DNA from: Acanthopleura granulata
Taxonomy: Eukaryota > Mollusca > Polyplacophora > Chitonida > Chitonidae
Direction: 5' to 3'
Assembly: GCA_016165875.1 (NCBI GenBank)
Contig: JABBOT010000080.1
Coordinates: 39,989,477-40,053,476, forward strand
Length of the DNA: 64,000 bases
Below the pieces are notes generated by a model, which saw only the letters and a program-made list of their open reading frames with translations, was not told where the DNA came from and made no database searches. Both the position numbers and the translations under genes were made by a program. Below, in pieces: positions 13,318 to 25,853 of the stretch (the stretch's first letter is position 1; the number at the start of each line of letters is the position of its first letter).

Positions 13318-14645
13318 CTCGAGTCCCACATCAGAAAACATCAACACATCATCCTGCAGTCTGTGCACTCGAGCCCCACCTCAGAAAACATCAACACATC
13401 ATCCTGCAGTCTGTGTACTCGAGCCCCATCTCAGAAAACATCAACACATCATCCTGCAGTCTGTCCTCGAGTCCCACCTCAGAAAACATCAACACCTCAT
13501 CCTGCAGTCTGTCCTCGAGCCCCATCTCAGAAAACATCAACACCTCATCCTGCAGTCTGTCCTCGAGTCCCACCTCAGAAAACATCAACACATAATCCTG
13601 CAGTCTGTCCTCGAGTCCCACATCAGAAAACATCAACACATCATCCTGCAGTCTGTGTCCTCGAGCCCCATCTCAGAAAACATCAACACATCATCCTGCA
13701 GTCTGTGCACTCGAGCCCCATCTCAGAAAACATCAACACATCATCCTGCAGTCTGTGTCCTCGAGTCCCACATCAGAAAACATCAACACATCATCCTGCA
13801 GTCTGTCCTCGAGCCCCATCTCAGAAAACATCAACACTTCATCCTGCAGTCTGTCCTCGAGTCCCACCTCAGAAAACATCAACACATCATCCTGCAGTCT
13901 GTCCTCGAGTCCCACCTCAGAAAACATCAACACATCATCCTGCAGTCTGTGTCCTCGAGTCCCACATCAGAAAACATCAACACCTCATCCTGCAGTCTGT
14001 CCTCGAGCCCCATCTCAGAAAACATCAACACCTCATCCTGCAGTCTGTCCTCGATCCCCACATCAGAGAACATCAACACATCATCCTGCAGTCTGTCCTC
14101 GAGTCCCACATCAGAAAACATCAACACCTCATCCTGCAGTCTGTCCTCGAGCCCCACCTCAGAAAACATCAACACATCATCCTGCAGTCTGTCCTCGAGT
14201 CCCACATCAGAAAACATCAACACATCATCCTGCATTCTGTGCACTCGAGCCCCATCTCAGAAAACATCAACACATCATCCTGCAGTCTGTACTCGAGTCC
14301 CACATCAGAAAACATCAACACATCATCCTGCAGTCTCTGTCCTCGAGTCCCACATCAGAAAACATCAACACATCATCCTGCAGTCTGTCCTCGAGTCCCA
14401 CATCAGAAAACATCAACACATCATCCTGCATTCTGTGCACTCGAGCCCCATCTCAGAAAACATCAACACATCATCCTGCAGTCTGTGTCCTCGAGTCCCA
14501 CATCAGAAAACATCAACACATCATCCTGCAGTCTGTGCACTCGAGCCCCACCTCAGAAAACATCAACACATCATCCTGCAGTCTGTGCCTTCGAGGCCCA
14601 CCTCAGAAAACATCAACACATCATCCTGCAGCCTGTGTACTTGAG
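13318..14645 (+). repeat. 48/50-bp minisatellite, 27 copies
   Basis: Each unit begins CTCGAGTCCCACATCAGAAA and ends CATCATCCTGCAGTCTGT. Almost every unit carries an XhoI site (CTCGAG) and a PstI site (CTGCAG). Units are 48 bp, or 50 bp where GT or GC-A is inserted before the XhoI site. Four main variants (AGTCCCACA, AGTCCCACC, AGCCCCATC, AGCCCCACC) recur in mixed order. The long ORFs through it (up to 595 codons) arise because 48 is a multiple of three and the unit has no stop in several frames. Confidence 0.97.
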
Positions 14646-15239
14646 TCCTGCCTACAGGACTTCGAAATATTGTATTTTTTTTTTATTTCTTCTTGAGCAC
14701 ACCGGGTCAGCGTTTGACCTACATTTTGACGTCTGTATACGTTATAGCGAGCGCTGTAATTCAATCCAGCATTCTCGATGCTTCTGTGTTTATGAGTTTC
14801 GTGTCATTGTACATAGCGCGTACATCCTCGAAAGATGTATCCGTGCTGTAAATATATTTACGATCAAACCGTCCAGAATTATCTCTGCGTTAGTCTGTAA
14901 ATATGAGCGACGAAGTTAGAGAAGTTCACTTGAGGATTTCAGGGATCATAGTTGGAGCTAGGCTTTCATGCCATTCGACATTCGTCATTTTGTACTCCAT
15001 TTTTTGGTACGTAGGACTGTGTGAGCTGGTGTTTCACCACGAGCTATTTTTTTTCTGCGGACGTTATTTTGGAGCTTGCATCGCTTGTTGTCGCTTTGTA
15101 CGTTTGCGTACTTTTCAATACTATTTTACACTGTAATTTATATGTCCGAGTAAATATACACCGTTCGCTCGGCATCGCGTAAGCTATCGTCTACCTGTCC
15201 GCTCTAGAAAGTGTAACTAGAGGGCCACTGAATATAAAC
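14646..15239. other. Single-copy spacer between related repeat arrays
   Basis: This is unique sequence with no recognisable gene, separating the homogeneous array from its diverged relatives at 15240-15750. Confidence 0.5.
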
Positions 15240-15750
15240 CATCCTAGGTGTGCCGTACCCACTACCCTTGGAGGCATACTGTCGTCTGTGTACCCTAGTA
15301 CCACCTCAGAGGACATCAGCACTGCACCCTAGTTCCACCTCAGAGGACATCAACACTGCATCCTAATCCCACGTCAGAGGACATCAACACATCATCCTGC
15401 TGTCTGTGTGCTCGAGTCCCATCTCAGAGGATATCAGCACTGCTCCCTAGTCCCAAATCACTGGACATCAACAATTCATCCTGCAGTCTGTGTACGCGAG
15501 TCCCACTTTAGAGAACACCAACATGTCATCCTGCCGCGTATGTAACCGACTCCCACCTCAGAGGACGTCGACACATAATCCTTCAGGCTGTGTACCCGAG
15601 TTACACCTCGGGAAATATCAACAGGTCATTCTGCAGTGTGTGTACCCGAGTCCCACCTCAGAGGACATAAACACATCACCCTGCGGTCCGTGTACCCTTA
15701 GAGGACTTAAACACATTATCCTGAAGTCTGTGTACTATGTTCTACAGTCT
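15240..15750 (+). repeat. Diverged outlier copies of the 48-bp repeat
   Basis: About ten units with CCCACCTCAGAGGACATCAA, CATCATCCTGC and GTGTACCCGAGT clearly belong to the same family as the 13.3-kb array, but with many substitutions, truncations and lost XhoI/PstI sites. Confidence 0.85.
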
Positions 15751-15764
15751 GAACTTGTCCTCTG

Positions 15765-16250
15765 ATGTCTGACTCCATACTCAGACTGTGTCATATAATA
15801 TATTGTAGGGGTTAGATATTGTCTGGTGAGGTGTATGTGGACAGTTGTCTACAGTCTGAACATCCTCTATGATGTTTGATTCGACACACAGACAGTGTTA
15901 TATAAGATGTTGTGCTGGTTGCATTCACCTGTTGAAGTGCATCTGGCCTGTTATCTGTCTGAACTTCGTCTCTGATGTTGGACTTGATACTCATGCTTGT
16001 TATATAAGATGTACGTTTTAGACATTGTCTTAGAAGGTGTATCCGGGCTGGTATCTACAGTCTGAATATGGCTCCATACTCATACTGCGTTATGTAAGAT
16101 GTTGAACGGGTTACATATTTGTCTGGTGAGGTGCATCTGGGCTGTTATCTGCATTCTGAATTTGCTGTCTGCAGTAGGACTTGATACACATACAGCGTAA
16201 TATATGATGTTGCGCGGTTTAGATGTTGTCTGGTAGGCTGTTCTTTCTCC
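15765..16250 (+). repeat. Diverged tandem repeat, unit about 105-110 bp
   Basis: TTATATAAGATGTTG, GTCTGGTGAGGTGCATCTGG and CTGTTATCTGCAGTCTGAA-like motifs recur four to five times with indels. Confidence 0.75.
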
Positions 16251-18892
16251 CTTCTCTGAAACAATACTGACTCCCGAGTAGATAGCCACCAACTCGCTAC
16301 CTGGAACCTGTGTTTTATGTGATCTGTGTATATCTCTGTACCTCCCCCGGCCTTCATACGGTTTCGGGCCTTAAGGCTAATCAGTGCTTTGAAGAGCTCC
16401 TGCTCACAACCATGTCAGATCGCGTGAGCCGATAAAAAAAAAGCCTATCAAACAGCCCAAGTGGCATTTATTCGTTTTATTGATGATCATATAAAAGCTA
16501 ATCTTCTGTGCCCATGGCAATGTGCTCCGCGAAAACCTGTTTGGCTGACCGCGGCTTGTGGTATGTATACCTGGATGGTTTTTGTTTTTCAACCTTCGCA
16601 GGGCGTCTCAGAAAAGGAAGGCCTGTAGTGCCCCGATTTCTGATGGGCGTATTCGTGGATATATTTTCTTTCATTGCTTTATTTTCAGGGCTGGCCAGGG
16701 TGTTGATGGACGTGTGGTGGCGAACGATAAAGGATAACTGACACTGCCCAGCTGAACAGTTGTATTCTTTTCATTTAGGGCTCCATGTCATATAAATGAA
16801 TATTTTGTAATTATTTAACTAATCAGAGAAGAGTTTGACGAATATGTGATCTTCAAATCAACATGTTATCATCACAGATGTACCTTATTTATTTGTTCCT
16901 TAATGTTTTTCTTCCTGTCAATATTTCTTTACTTCTCTTATTTCATCTCGAAGCATTGTCACGAATATTTCACCATTACAACAGGGATTAGGTTGTGATT
17001 GCAAACAAGTCCCGAGTGGATGCCATGATCAGACTTATTTTATGTAACGATGCATATATATCAATAAAAGACATGCAGTGTTTCATTGCTATAAACCAGG
17101 GCTGTATTTATTTGTTTATGTATTTGTTTATTTAGTTATTTTATTTATTTATTTATTTATTTATTTACTGAACATCATGTTCAAGAATTTTCCCTCGTGG
17201 TCAGTTTTATGAGTCCATGATATTGCAATGGGTGAAATTCTTGACTATGGCGTTAAATTACAATCCAGTAAATTACTAAATAAAATAGGTGACTTTCGTT
17301 TTGAAAATGTTTTCACCAGGGGCATTATTTCAGGTTGTTATGACTGTTTATAATGGCCATTGTGTAAAACACTTCTGACTTTCTTCTGAGGCAAGCCATA
17401 AGGTCACAGCGGTCAAAGAAATATCAGATGTTAATGTCAGCGAGTAGCATTCATACTCTCAATTGTCACTAACGTTTATACAGATGGCCTGTTTATTATA
17501 TCGGCTATGTACACCACGAGAACTGGCGGCTATGCCAGAAGAAACTGTCAGTTGTTATCAGGGCTGACGACACTCTATCATAATCATCAGTATTAATTGA
17601 AAAGTTGAAAAAAAGAGATTCGTGATGGCCGAGTCTTCTCCTGTGGTTAATGACCGATATTAACATCTTTGTTAGATGAAAACACGAGATAAGAGGAGGT
17701 GGCCCCGAAATTGGACGCTGTTGTTCGAGTTTATAACGCGTTAGGCGAAGACACGTTTACCCATATAATTAGCTTATAGAAAAATAATTAAAGCACTATT
17801 AACAGCGTCAGTAGGTACACTCACAACTTTATGCGAGTAGAGGGAACGAGGCTATAGGTATACCGCCTGTGCTAAACTATCACACTTCATTTACTAACCA
17901 GCTACCCAGGTTAATCAGTTTATCGGCAGCACACAGACTTTCAAAGTAAAAAAGATAGTTCGTCTTATTTTTCATTGATTGCGTACAGTGTTGAGAATGT
18001 AACCCGTGAAATTTTTTACAATTTTATCAATTTTTTCAATATTGGAAATCGTTCACAGCAACATTTTCAGCTTATTTATAGCCACAAATAGTTTTCAATG
18101 TGTTTTTCACCCCAGGGACATAATAATATGTAGATCAGTTTATCCATTTAGATTCTAGAAACAGAAATTAAATAATTCATGAGAATGTCTGTGTAGAATT
18201 GTCAACCTACATATTTGTGGTAGCATCGTAGTGACAAATTGAAACAAATACGAATAGAATACTTGATAAGCATATTTGTGTATTATTTTAGTAATCAGTC
18301 TTAATGTAATGTATAGTGAGACAAACAACGTTACCTTGGTTCTCATCACAAGATCACTGGCATACTGAGGGATTTACATAGATAAAATATGTGATACGGA
18401 AAGTTAAAGCAAAAAACAAAATAATTCAAGTGCAGAAACTATGTTCATAAATAGTCTTTTTTTTTCACATTGTTGTCAAACAAGAAAATGATTTTCTTTG
18501 GTTAGTTTCCCGGTCAGTATATTCGACGAAAGAAATCTCATACACTTAATGAGATTAAAAATCAAATCGTATACATAATACCTATGTTTTAGCGAATTTT
18601 AAATCCCAGAAACACTGTATAATTCACAAAATTAGATTGCAGATTTTATCACATTGTCAAATAGGCTTGGTTTCTGTAGTGGATGTTGTATCTTTATCGG
18701 GTGTATTTGAAGTAAAGAAAACACAAATAAAAAAGTTAGCTACATATCATTCAAAATCAGGGTGACTAACATCGCACTGGATGTTTACATAATGTATTCT
18801 TCACAACTATTTGTGTTTTCTGTTGTGTATACCATGACACAAGTCAGTGTTGGTGAGAGAAGGCATCTTATAGTGACATAAAAGGTTCAAGT
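16251..18892. other. Intergenic with paired SINE tails
   Basis: No gene was recognised. At 17108-17210 a (TTTA)n run plus TGTTCAAGAATTTTCC looks like a reversed SINE tail. At 17231-17288 GTGAAATTCTTGACTATGGC plus AAATAAAA looks like a forward one, so two degraded tails sit in opposite orientation. The remainder is AT-rich. Confidence 0.5.
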
Positions 18893-19245
18893 CAGAGTAT
18901 AAATGTCCCGCCGAAGAATTTATGTCAACAAGGTCCTAATAAGTGCCTCACGGAACGTTTTACCTGAGAAAAGCCAGAGCATAAATGTCTCACCGAAGAA
19001 TTTATGTCAACGAAGTCAAAGTAACTGTCCTACTGGACATTTTACCCGCGTAAAGTCAGAATGTAAGCGTTTGTCGCAAGAATTTATGTAACTATCTCAC
19101 TGGACATTTCCGTGCCTCACGGAAGAATTTGTGCTGGAGAAGTCAGTGTATAAGTGTTCCACTGGACATTTGACCCGAGTAAAGTCAGAGTACAAATATC
19201 TCACGGAAACATTTATGTCACCGAAGACAAAGTACGTGTTTACTT
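18893..19245 (+). repeat. Tandem repeat, unit about 85 bp
   Basis: AAGTCAGAGTATAAATGTC, GAAGAATTTATGTCAAC and CTGGACATTTTACCC recur about four times with substitutions. Related degraded copies occur at 22.95-23.1 kb and, more loosely, at 23.56-24.1 kb. Confidence 0.8.
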
Positions 19246-22200
19246 ATTCAGTTCATCTCTCGTAACACACAAAAAAAACAAACCATAAAAGAAAATGTTT
19301 TTTCTACTTAAAAACCATGTTATAGCAAAACGTCTTAAGCTGTTAATGCTTTGAGATTTTTGTCTCTTCTTCGCTATGATTTAAAGCCACGGAAGAACAA
19401 ACTTGAAATTAGCAACCATTACGTGAACTCCACAAAGTCAACGAATGCACGTCACAAAATATTAATAACTCAGGCCTAACACTGACATCAATGCATTATT
19501 TGAAAGTATAGGTATCCAAACAATCTCAGTTTTCTTTTTAAAGAAGGCATTCCATTACTTAATTTAGCACCATTTTATATTTAGAAATTTGAGATATTTT
19601 CAAATACTGCCAATCAAAAATAAAAAAAAAAAATATCAATTTACGACTCAAGCAGATCAAGCATAGAATTATTGTAAATAGATGTTTCGCATCTACATGG
19701 GTGGAAAGGCGCCAGCTTGTATGGAGTGTTAGTTGGACGGCGGACAGGTTATCTTCATCTTATCTTCAGGAGAAACATGATCATTTTCACCTGGATGAAG
19801 GCGAACAAAGAACCGCCGTCCTTCATTAATCGCATTAAACCACAAACTCTCTTTGTTTTTTATCAGAGTTTACATCTACCGCTTCACCATTTTGACAGGC
19901 ATCGCTGGCTCTGTCATGGCCTCACAGGAATGAAAAAAAAAGGAAATTAAGTCTCATTTCTTCTCGGTCATTTATGTATGATCATCATTGATTTTGCCCG
20001 TGGACAAACTGTCCACAATGGGCGGACATGCAGATGACTATAACTCTCATTGCATGTCCCTTTTTTTCTCTTTTTTTTTTTTTTCTTTTTTTGGGGCTTT
20101 CCCGTGCATGGGTCTCCTCACCTTGGGGTCTCTACATAAGACTGTGTTTGTTCCGTATTGGGAGGTAAACGCGTACCCCAGCCGGCCTGCCCTGGGGACT
20201 CTTGTCACTGACTTCTCTCTTCACCCCAGCAGGTGTCGGCCGTCACCACATCATAGGTAACCCGCCTCTGACAACAAATGTGGTCATCACTATGAGCGTA
20301 ACGTCAGAGCTGGCGCCAGGCGTCTGTAACTTGGCTGACGGGAGGACCCCAGGGCGTGAATCAGGGAGGTCCAAGCCTTATCTGTGTCGTACAGTGTCGT
20401 GAATACCCCTAATGCCCGACACTGACTTAGGCTTTACGAATATTTACCACAAGGACATTCCTGGGACAATGAAATGTGAGAATGACTGTGGTTTAACATC
20501 ATATCTGTAGTATTTCGTCCAATGCCGTGGAGAAGGGATAAAGGAGAAATTGGAAGAAATAGATGAGCCCTCTTTCTACAAAAAAATCTAATTTTTTAAA
20601 TTTCATAACGTGTTGTCAGATTTATAATTGATTTTCTTAGGAAACGAGAGACTAAAGAAATACATGTACATGATACGTTTCTTCGGAGGCTTTAAACCTT
20701 TCTTCGGAGGTTTAAACCTTTTTGTAAATTTCAAATACATCCTACATGTTTAGCATTAATCACATTCTGAGTGGAGAGAGAAATATTAAAGAAAATAAAC
20801 TACAAATTATAGATAGGGTTTCTCTAAAATTTCAGACGGTTTACTATTCATTGCAATCTATGAGAAAGAGGCATTGAAGAAAATAAATGAACAGAGGGTA
20901 TTCTACACGTCTTGTCTTAAATTTTAGAATGTATTCACACAGACTGAACAGATCACTCGTACAGAATACAGAGGATGTAGCCTGCTTTCTATATATGAAT
21001 GCCTGATTTGCCTTTTATTTAACTCCGAGGGAAGCAGACATTAAAGTCAAATATTAGTCATTAATACAGAGGCAAGAAACATTTTTATTAATTGTAAAAT
21101 GTATTCTAGCAGATTTATCACTTCATATACGACATGCTATTGAAATTAATGCAAAATTCACCCACAAGACAATTAGAGCAGTAACATTTTGGATTCTGTC
21201 AATGAAGCTGTTAATGTAATCGGTCAAAGGGTTAAATATCAAAGTAGTGTTATGTGTAAGATTGAAACATGTATTTCCTGTTAGACTTACGGCCACCATG
21301 TTCGTCATATTTTCAAAGTGAAGAATTCTCCGCCCACAATGTTTAATGTATATTTTATTGATACACCATCGTATTTGCATGTATAAATTATATTTGTGAA
21401 TTCATATACACGTTTCCACCAAACACATAGTGCATCTGAAAAAGTTTTTGTCTTCCGAAATATCGCCCGAAATAAACTAATATGTATATTTTAAAATCAT
21501 GTGAGAATGATAGAACCATGGCATGTTTACAAATCACAAACACATGTCGTATACACATCCTCTCCCATCTCATCCTGGTAAGCATTCTTCAAACCGAACT
21601 CTTGTATTTTTGACCACACATATGCTTGGTAGCATTATGTATTACAAACAATACCACAGTAGAGTCCATGTCCATGAACTAATATCTCACAGGTTTAAAT
21701 AGTGAAATGAAGCGAGATATGATATTTTTTCCTTATTTACACGACTATGTGTCCGCCTACACACTACATCTCTTCCCTGAAGGCACCAAGTAAACATAGA
21801 AACCACATTGAAATAATTATTTCTGGTCTTATCGCTTTCCAGCACTCTTCTGTTATCGCGTAATAAAATTTGCGAACTTCACTTTCTGTGTCTCTAGCTC
21901 ACTTAATACCTTGTCGTTGACACATTATATCACAGAGAGGGTGCGGTCGCAGATAGTTTGACATCTTTGATAACGGCATTGAATTATTACAGTGTCTAAC
22001 GCACGATAAGCTCATCGCATGCATGACGCCATCATTGATTTTTGCCGATTTCTCTTTATTAGGTGACTACGTGAATACAACTTTTACTGCATAACTACAG
22101 CTGAGAGATATCAAATGAAACTTGGAGATTTCATCAAGTGTAACTTGACTGTCGCACCACAGGAATGAGCTAATAATGGTTAATTAACTGGTTTCATCAA

Positions 22201-22944
22201 AACTCTCTCACTGAAATCACAGATGTGTAACCAAAACAAAAATTCCCATATACGACAACGTGTATTTTGTCCGTTTATTGTACCTATAGCGAAAACAAGA
22301 ACCTAGAAAGACATGAAATATTTATGAAGTTAAAGGTATAATATGATTACTTAAGTGTTTGGCACATTTGACACCTGGGAAGTACAAAGTCTCGCTTATA
22401 AAAATACCTTCACATTGAGCGTCTTTACATATATTCAGATATAGTTCATTAAATTTGTATGGGACGATATAGGACATATCCTTCTAAAAACTCGTTACTA
22501 CCACCTGAAACCATCGGGTGTTTTTTTCAAAAAGAAACATTTTTCATTTGCAACTTTTGAACATATAGCGTTTCATGAAGTAGAAGAGAATTATTCCATT
22601 GGACAAAAGGGGAACATTTCTCGACTGAAGCCTGGTTTCGTTCTGCATTCATACTTTTGCGAAGATGATTTGTGGGCAAACTGGCTAAGCATAGCGTTTA
22701 TGGGTAATGTTGTCGGCATTCCTGCAGCTTCAGTGTAAAGACTGTTCCTCTATGCTCGGGCAAAATGCCTCATGGAGACATTCATCCATATAAAGTCGAG
22801 AGAAGTGACTAGATAGTTGAGAAAACGGTTCCAGTAAGGATTTAAAATAGCTGAATTTGGCAACGGAAAAGTACTTCTAAAAGTTACGCTGCATGGATCT
22901 CGACTCCGTGAGTTATTCGTAATTCTTAGTGGATTTGTCATGAG
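19246..22944. other. Intergenic, with a GC-richer island near 20.1-20.4 kb
   Basis: No gene was recognised. A long poly(T)/TTTC run lies at 20060-20096, followed by an island of complex sequence to about 20420. A 20-bp duplication (TTCTTCGGAGG...TTTAAACC) is at about 20680-20720. The rest is AT-rich. Confidence 0.5.
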
Positions 22945-23115
22945 AGAGTTTATTTTAATACATGTGCTAAGTATAAGTGTCTCGTTGGAGAACATATCCC
23001 GGTACAGTAGGTGAATTTTTATCTTTTTCAAGTCAAAGTATAAGAATCTCACTGCAAGTTTCACCTATAAATTCAGAATAGGTTTTTTTGCCACAGAATT
23101 TATGTTGGTTAGGTC
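22945..23115 (+). repeat. Degraded copies of the 18.9-kb repeat
   Basis: AAGTATAAGTGTCTCGTTGG, AAGTCAAAGTATAAGAATCT and CACAGAATTTATGTTGG repeat the motif order of the array at 18893-19245, with heavy divergence. Confidence 0.6.
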
Positions 23116-23355
23116 AAATCAAGAGTTTTTCTTATCAGTTAATCTGGATATTTTTCACATGCAGACTGTGGTCTTATTTTGGGGCAGATCATGAAGGGTC
23201 AGTTGGATATTGGTGGACGGCAAATGGAACTTCTAGTAACATTATTCGAGGGAACACTGTGCACCCCTTACGGCCACAATGACTCCTAGAAAAATGAAAG
23301 CGCAAAATCCAGAAAATTCCCTGTTCGAGAATCGTTTGACCCGAAGGGCCCATTT

Positions 23356-23365
23356 TGATTGACAG
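23356..23365 (+). promoter_or_regulatory. Perfect Pbx-Meis/Prep consensus site
   Basis: TGATTGACAG, immediately overlapped by a CAGCTG E-box. It lies in single-copy sequence, so it is a candidate TALE-factor binding site. Function is inferred from the motif only. Confidence 0.3.
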
Positions 23366-23559
23366 CTGGTATGTGAATGTCGGTTTCGACGGCTAAGTTT
23401 CACTCATGTCTTGTGTGACCTAACAACTGGAAGGTGAACACCTGAACGATTCGGCCACCAACAGCTCCCTACAAGTCTATAGGTGGATTGGGAATTGTGG
23501 CCTTTATTCTGGAAGATTCAAATTCAAGCGATGCGGCAAGTAAGTTTTGTAGTTGCAAG

Positions 23560-24100
23560 GTATATATAGATCTTTTCTTCTTATAGTTGTCATGGTAAAG
23601 TCAGAATAAGTGACTGAAGGAAAAGTTCTATAATCTTGATGAAGTCAGAAAATCTCGAGGAATAGATTTTTCTTTTGGCATTTATCGTGTCAGGAAGTGA
23701 AAATAAATAACTTATACGGGAGAATTAATCCTGATAAAGCCAGAAATTTTGAAGTTATAAACTCCTAATTACATCTGACTTATGGAAGAGTTATATAAGC
23801 CTGAGAAAGTCAGAAAGTCTCCAAATATAGTCTTCTTGTAGCAATTATGTAGGTGAAGTCATAGGTAAGCTACTAACATATACTAGTATACGGGAGATTT
23901 AATATTGAAGTCAAAAAGTCTAAAATTATAGATGTTTCAAGTCGTATTTGTCTAGGGAAGTGATTTTACTGGAGAATTAATACTAATAAGATCAGAAATC
24001 TTCAAGACGTAGATACATCTTAAAGCATTTATTTACCAGAAGTCAGACTAAGCGACTTACGGGTGAATTATTTCTATTAATTCAGAGTAACTTTCTCACC
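23560..24100 (+). repeat. Highly diverged tandem repeat
   Basis: AAGTCAGAAA, GGAGAATTAAT and TAAGTGACT-like words recur at roughly 80-120-bp intervals. The pattern suggests an old relative of the 18.9-kb family. Confidence 0.55.
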
Positions 24101-25853
24101 CGAGTGACTTATTTCTCATATACTGTACACAAATACTACCCGAGAAATTGTAACATATCCAGCAATTACATAAATGGAATGGAAGTATATTAAACATTTC
24201 TAAAGACGTTCTCACACTGGCGGCAAATGCTACCGGTGTAAATGATAACACACCTGACAATTACACACATGAACTGAAAAGACATGAACGGTATAATGCT
24301 ATAAGTCAGGAGGTTTACAGCATTCTTAAATAATAATTATAACCAAAGGATCTGAGATTATGTAGATTCCTAAGATCTTCAAACCTATCATGTAGGTTCA
24401 TACCATCACAGAATCAACAGTACAACATCCTTAAAAAAAAAGTTTTGTGCCACTTTTGATTCACAAGAAAAAGTTTATGTATAAAATCTTGCTGTTCTCT
24501 TCTCTAAATTAGTTTTCTTTAAAGGTTTCAAAAAATTCTGTATTATGTGCACGATTTGTTTATTATTTTTTTTTGGAATGGTGTTTAAAGCCACAGTCAA
24601 GACAATTTTGCACGTACACGACGTTTTATTTGTGGACAAGAGCTCTCGAGGCAAAAACCAACTGCATTTGACTATTTTCCGACTAACTTTTCTACGTGTG
24701 AGGTAAGATTTACAAGCAATATTGGCGAAAGACAAGATGCAAGGTCTTCACGGAACGTTAAAGTGCTGAAACATCTACACGAGCGGGGTCCACCGTTTAA
24801 TGTTATTAAGGCCCCAGTGGGACTCTAGAGCGTACCGTAAACAGGTTGTGAAGTAAACAGGTTGTAACCCTTACTAACCACTTCAGACAACATCTAAATA
24901 ATTACCCATTACATCTGTCTCTTTAATGACAGAAGGCTATATAAATATCATCGATGACTACACAGTAGATGTCTCAGATGTTCCAGGGGCAGGTTTTATT
25001 GTGTTTTTCTCTCTCGAACGCATGGTTGGAGTTTGAGGTTAATGCTATATGGCGCTCTCTTCTTCAGGCAAACCCGTTACAACACCTCGGGCAGATGTAA
25101 TTTCTTGTGTTATATATCTAATTCATGTAAGTCTTTGAGCGTACCCGATGAACCTGTGATCCTTACTTTCCACTTGACTGAACTGAACAATGACTGGCCC
25201 AGAGCGCCTTGACGTTTGGAGGAGCCTGAATCCCGGCGGGCTCAGCGGCCCAGACTGATACGCCGGGAAGTCGGCGCCACTCGACGCGTGAATACCTCTG
25301 TTCCTAACGCTGTAAGGGTGATAAGAATCAGCCGAAAACTATACCGATGATAAATGGTGACGTCAACACAAAAGGCCAAGTCGAGGATGCTCTCATAGTG
25401 ACATATGCCTACATAATGTCCGGGACATCTGGTGGTCCCGCGCTCAAAAACAAAGCCGCTCCAAGCAACCCCGTGTCCGAACTTACGATTCGCATTGTTG
25501 TTCCATTCGGCTGTATCGTCCACATTTGGGTTAAACGGGTTTCTATGCTCTTTAAACGTCGCATTGTTTGTTTTTTCTTGATATCTCCACGACGTCTACT
25601 TGTAGAGATTGCCTTAACCAATACCGACGTATTTATAGCGCTGAATCACTACAGCGCCATGTCGAAGACACCACACACACCACATTTTCCTGTCACATAA
25701 TACTCGTCCTACCAAAACGTGGCCTATTTCTCTTCTACCGAGCGCCAAGAGATGAAATCACAAAACTACTAATTCTGAAGTCTTAAATATGATTCCAATT
25801 GGAATGCAGTCTGAACGCCGCATAGGGTTTGGTTGGTCACAGTTTGTAGAATT
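24101..25853. other. Intergenic, with complex island 24.78-25.55 kb
   Basis: No gene was recognised. The island is GC-richer and non-repetitive, and contains two forkhead-type GTAAACA sites 16 bp apart (24837 and 24853) inside a repeated GTAAACAGGTTGT, plus a TAATTA core nearby. ORFs of 93 and 117 codons across 25.24-25.70 kb show no recognisable domain. Confidence 0.4.

Noticed and set aside
13318..14645. CRISPR-like regular array
   Set aside because: The whole 48-50-bp unit is repeated with no unique spacers, and the DNA is animal. It is a minisatellite.
13132..14919. A 595-codon ORF (and overlapping 445-, 313- and 128-codon ORFs) across 13.1-14.9 kb
   Set aside because: All run through the 48/50-bp minisatellite in different frames on the same strand. 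The 2-bp length differences shift frame from unit to unit, and the reverse strand is equally open, so the ORFs are by-products of the repeat.
25242..25700. Overlapping ORFs of 93 (reverse) and 117 (forward) codons
   Set aside because: They overlap on opposite strands and match no domain. They are explained by locally higher GC with fewer stops.
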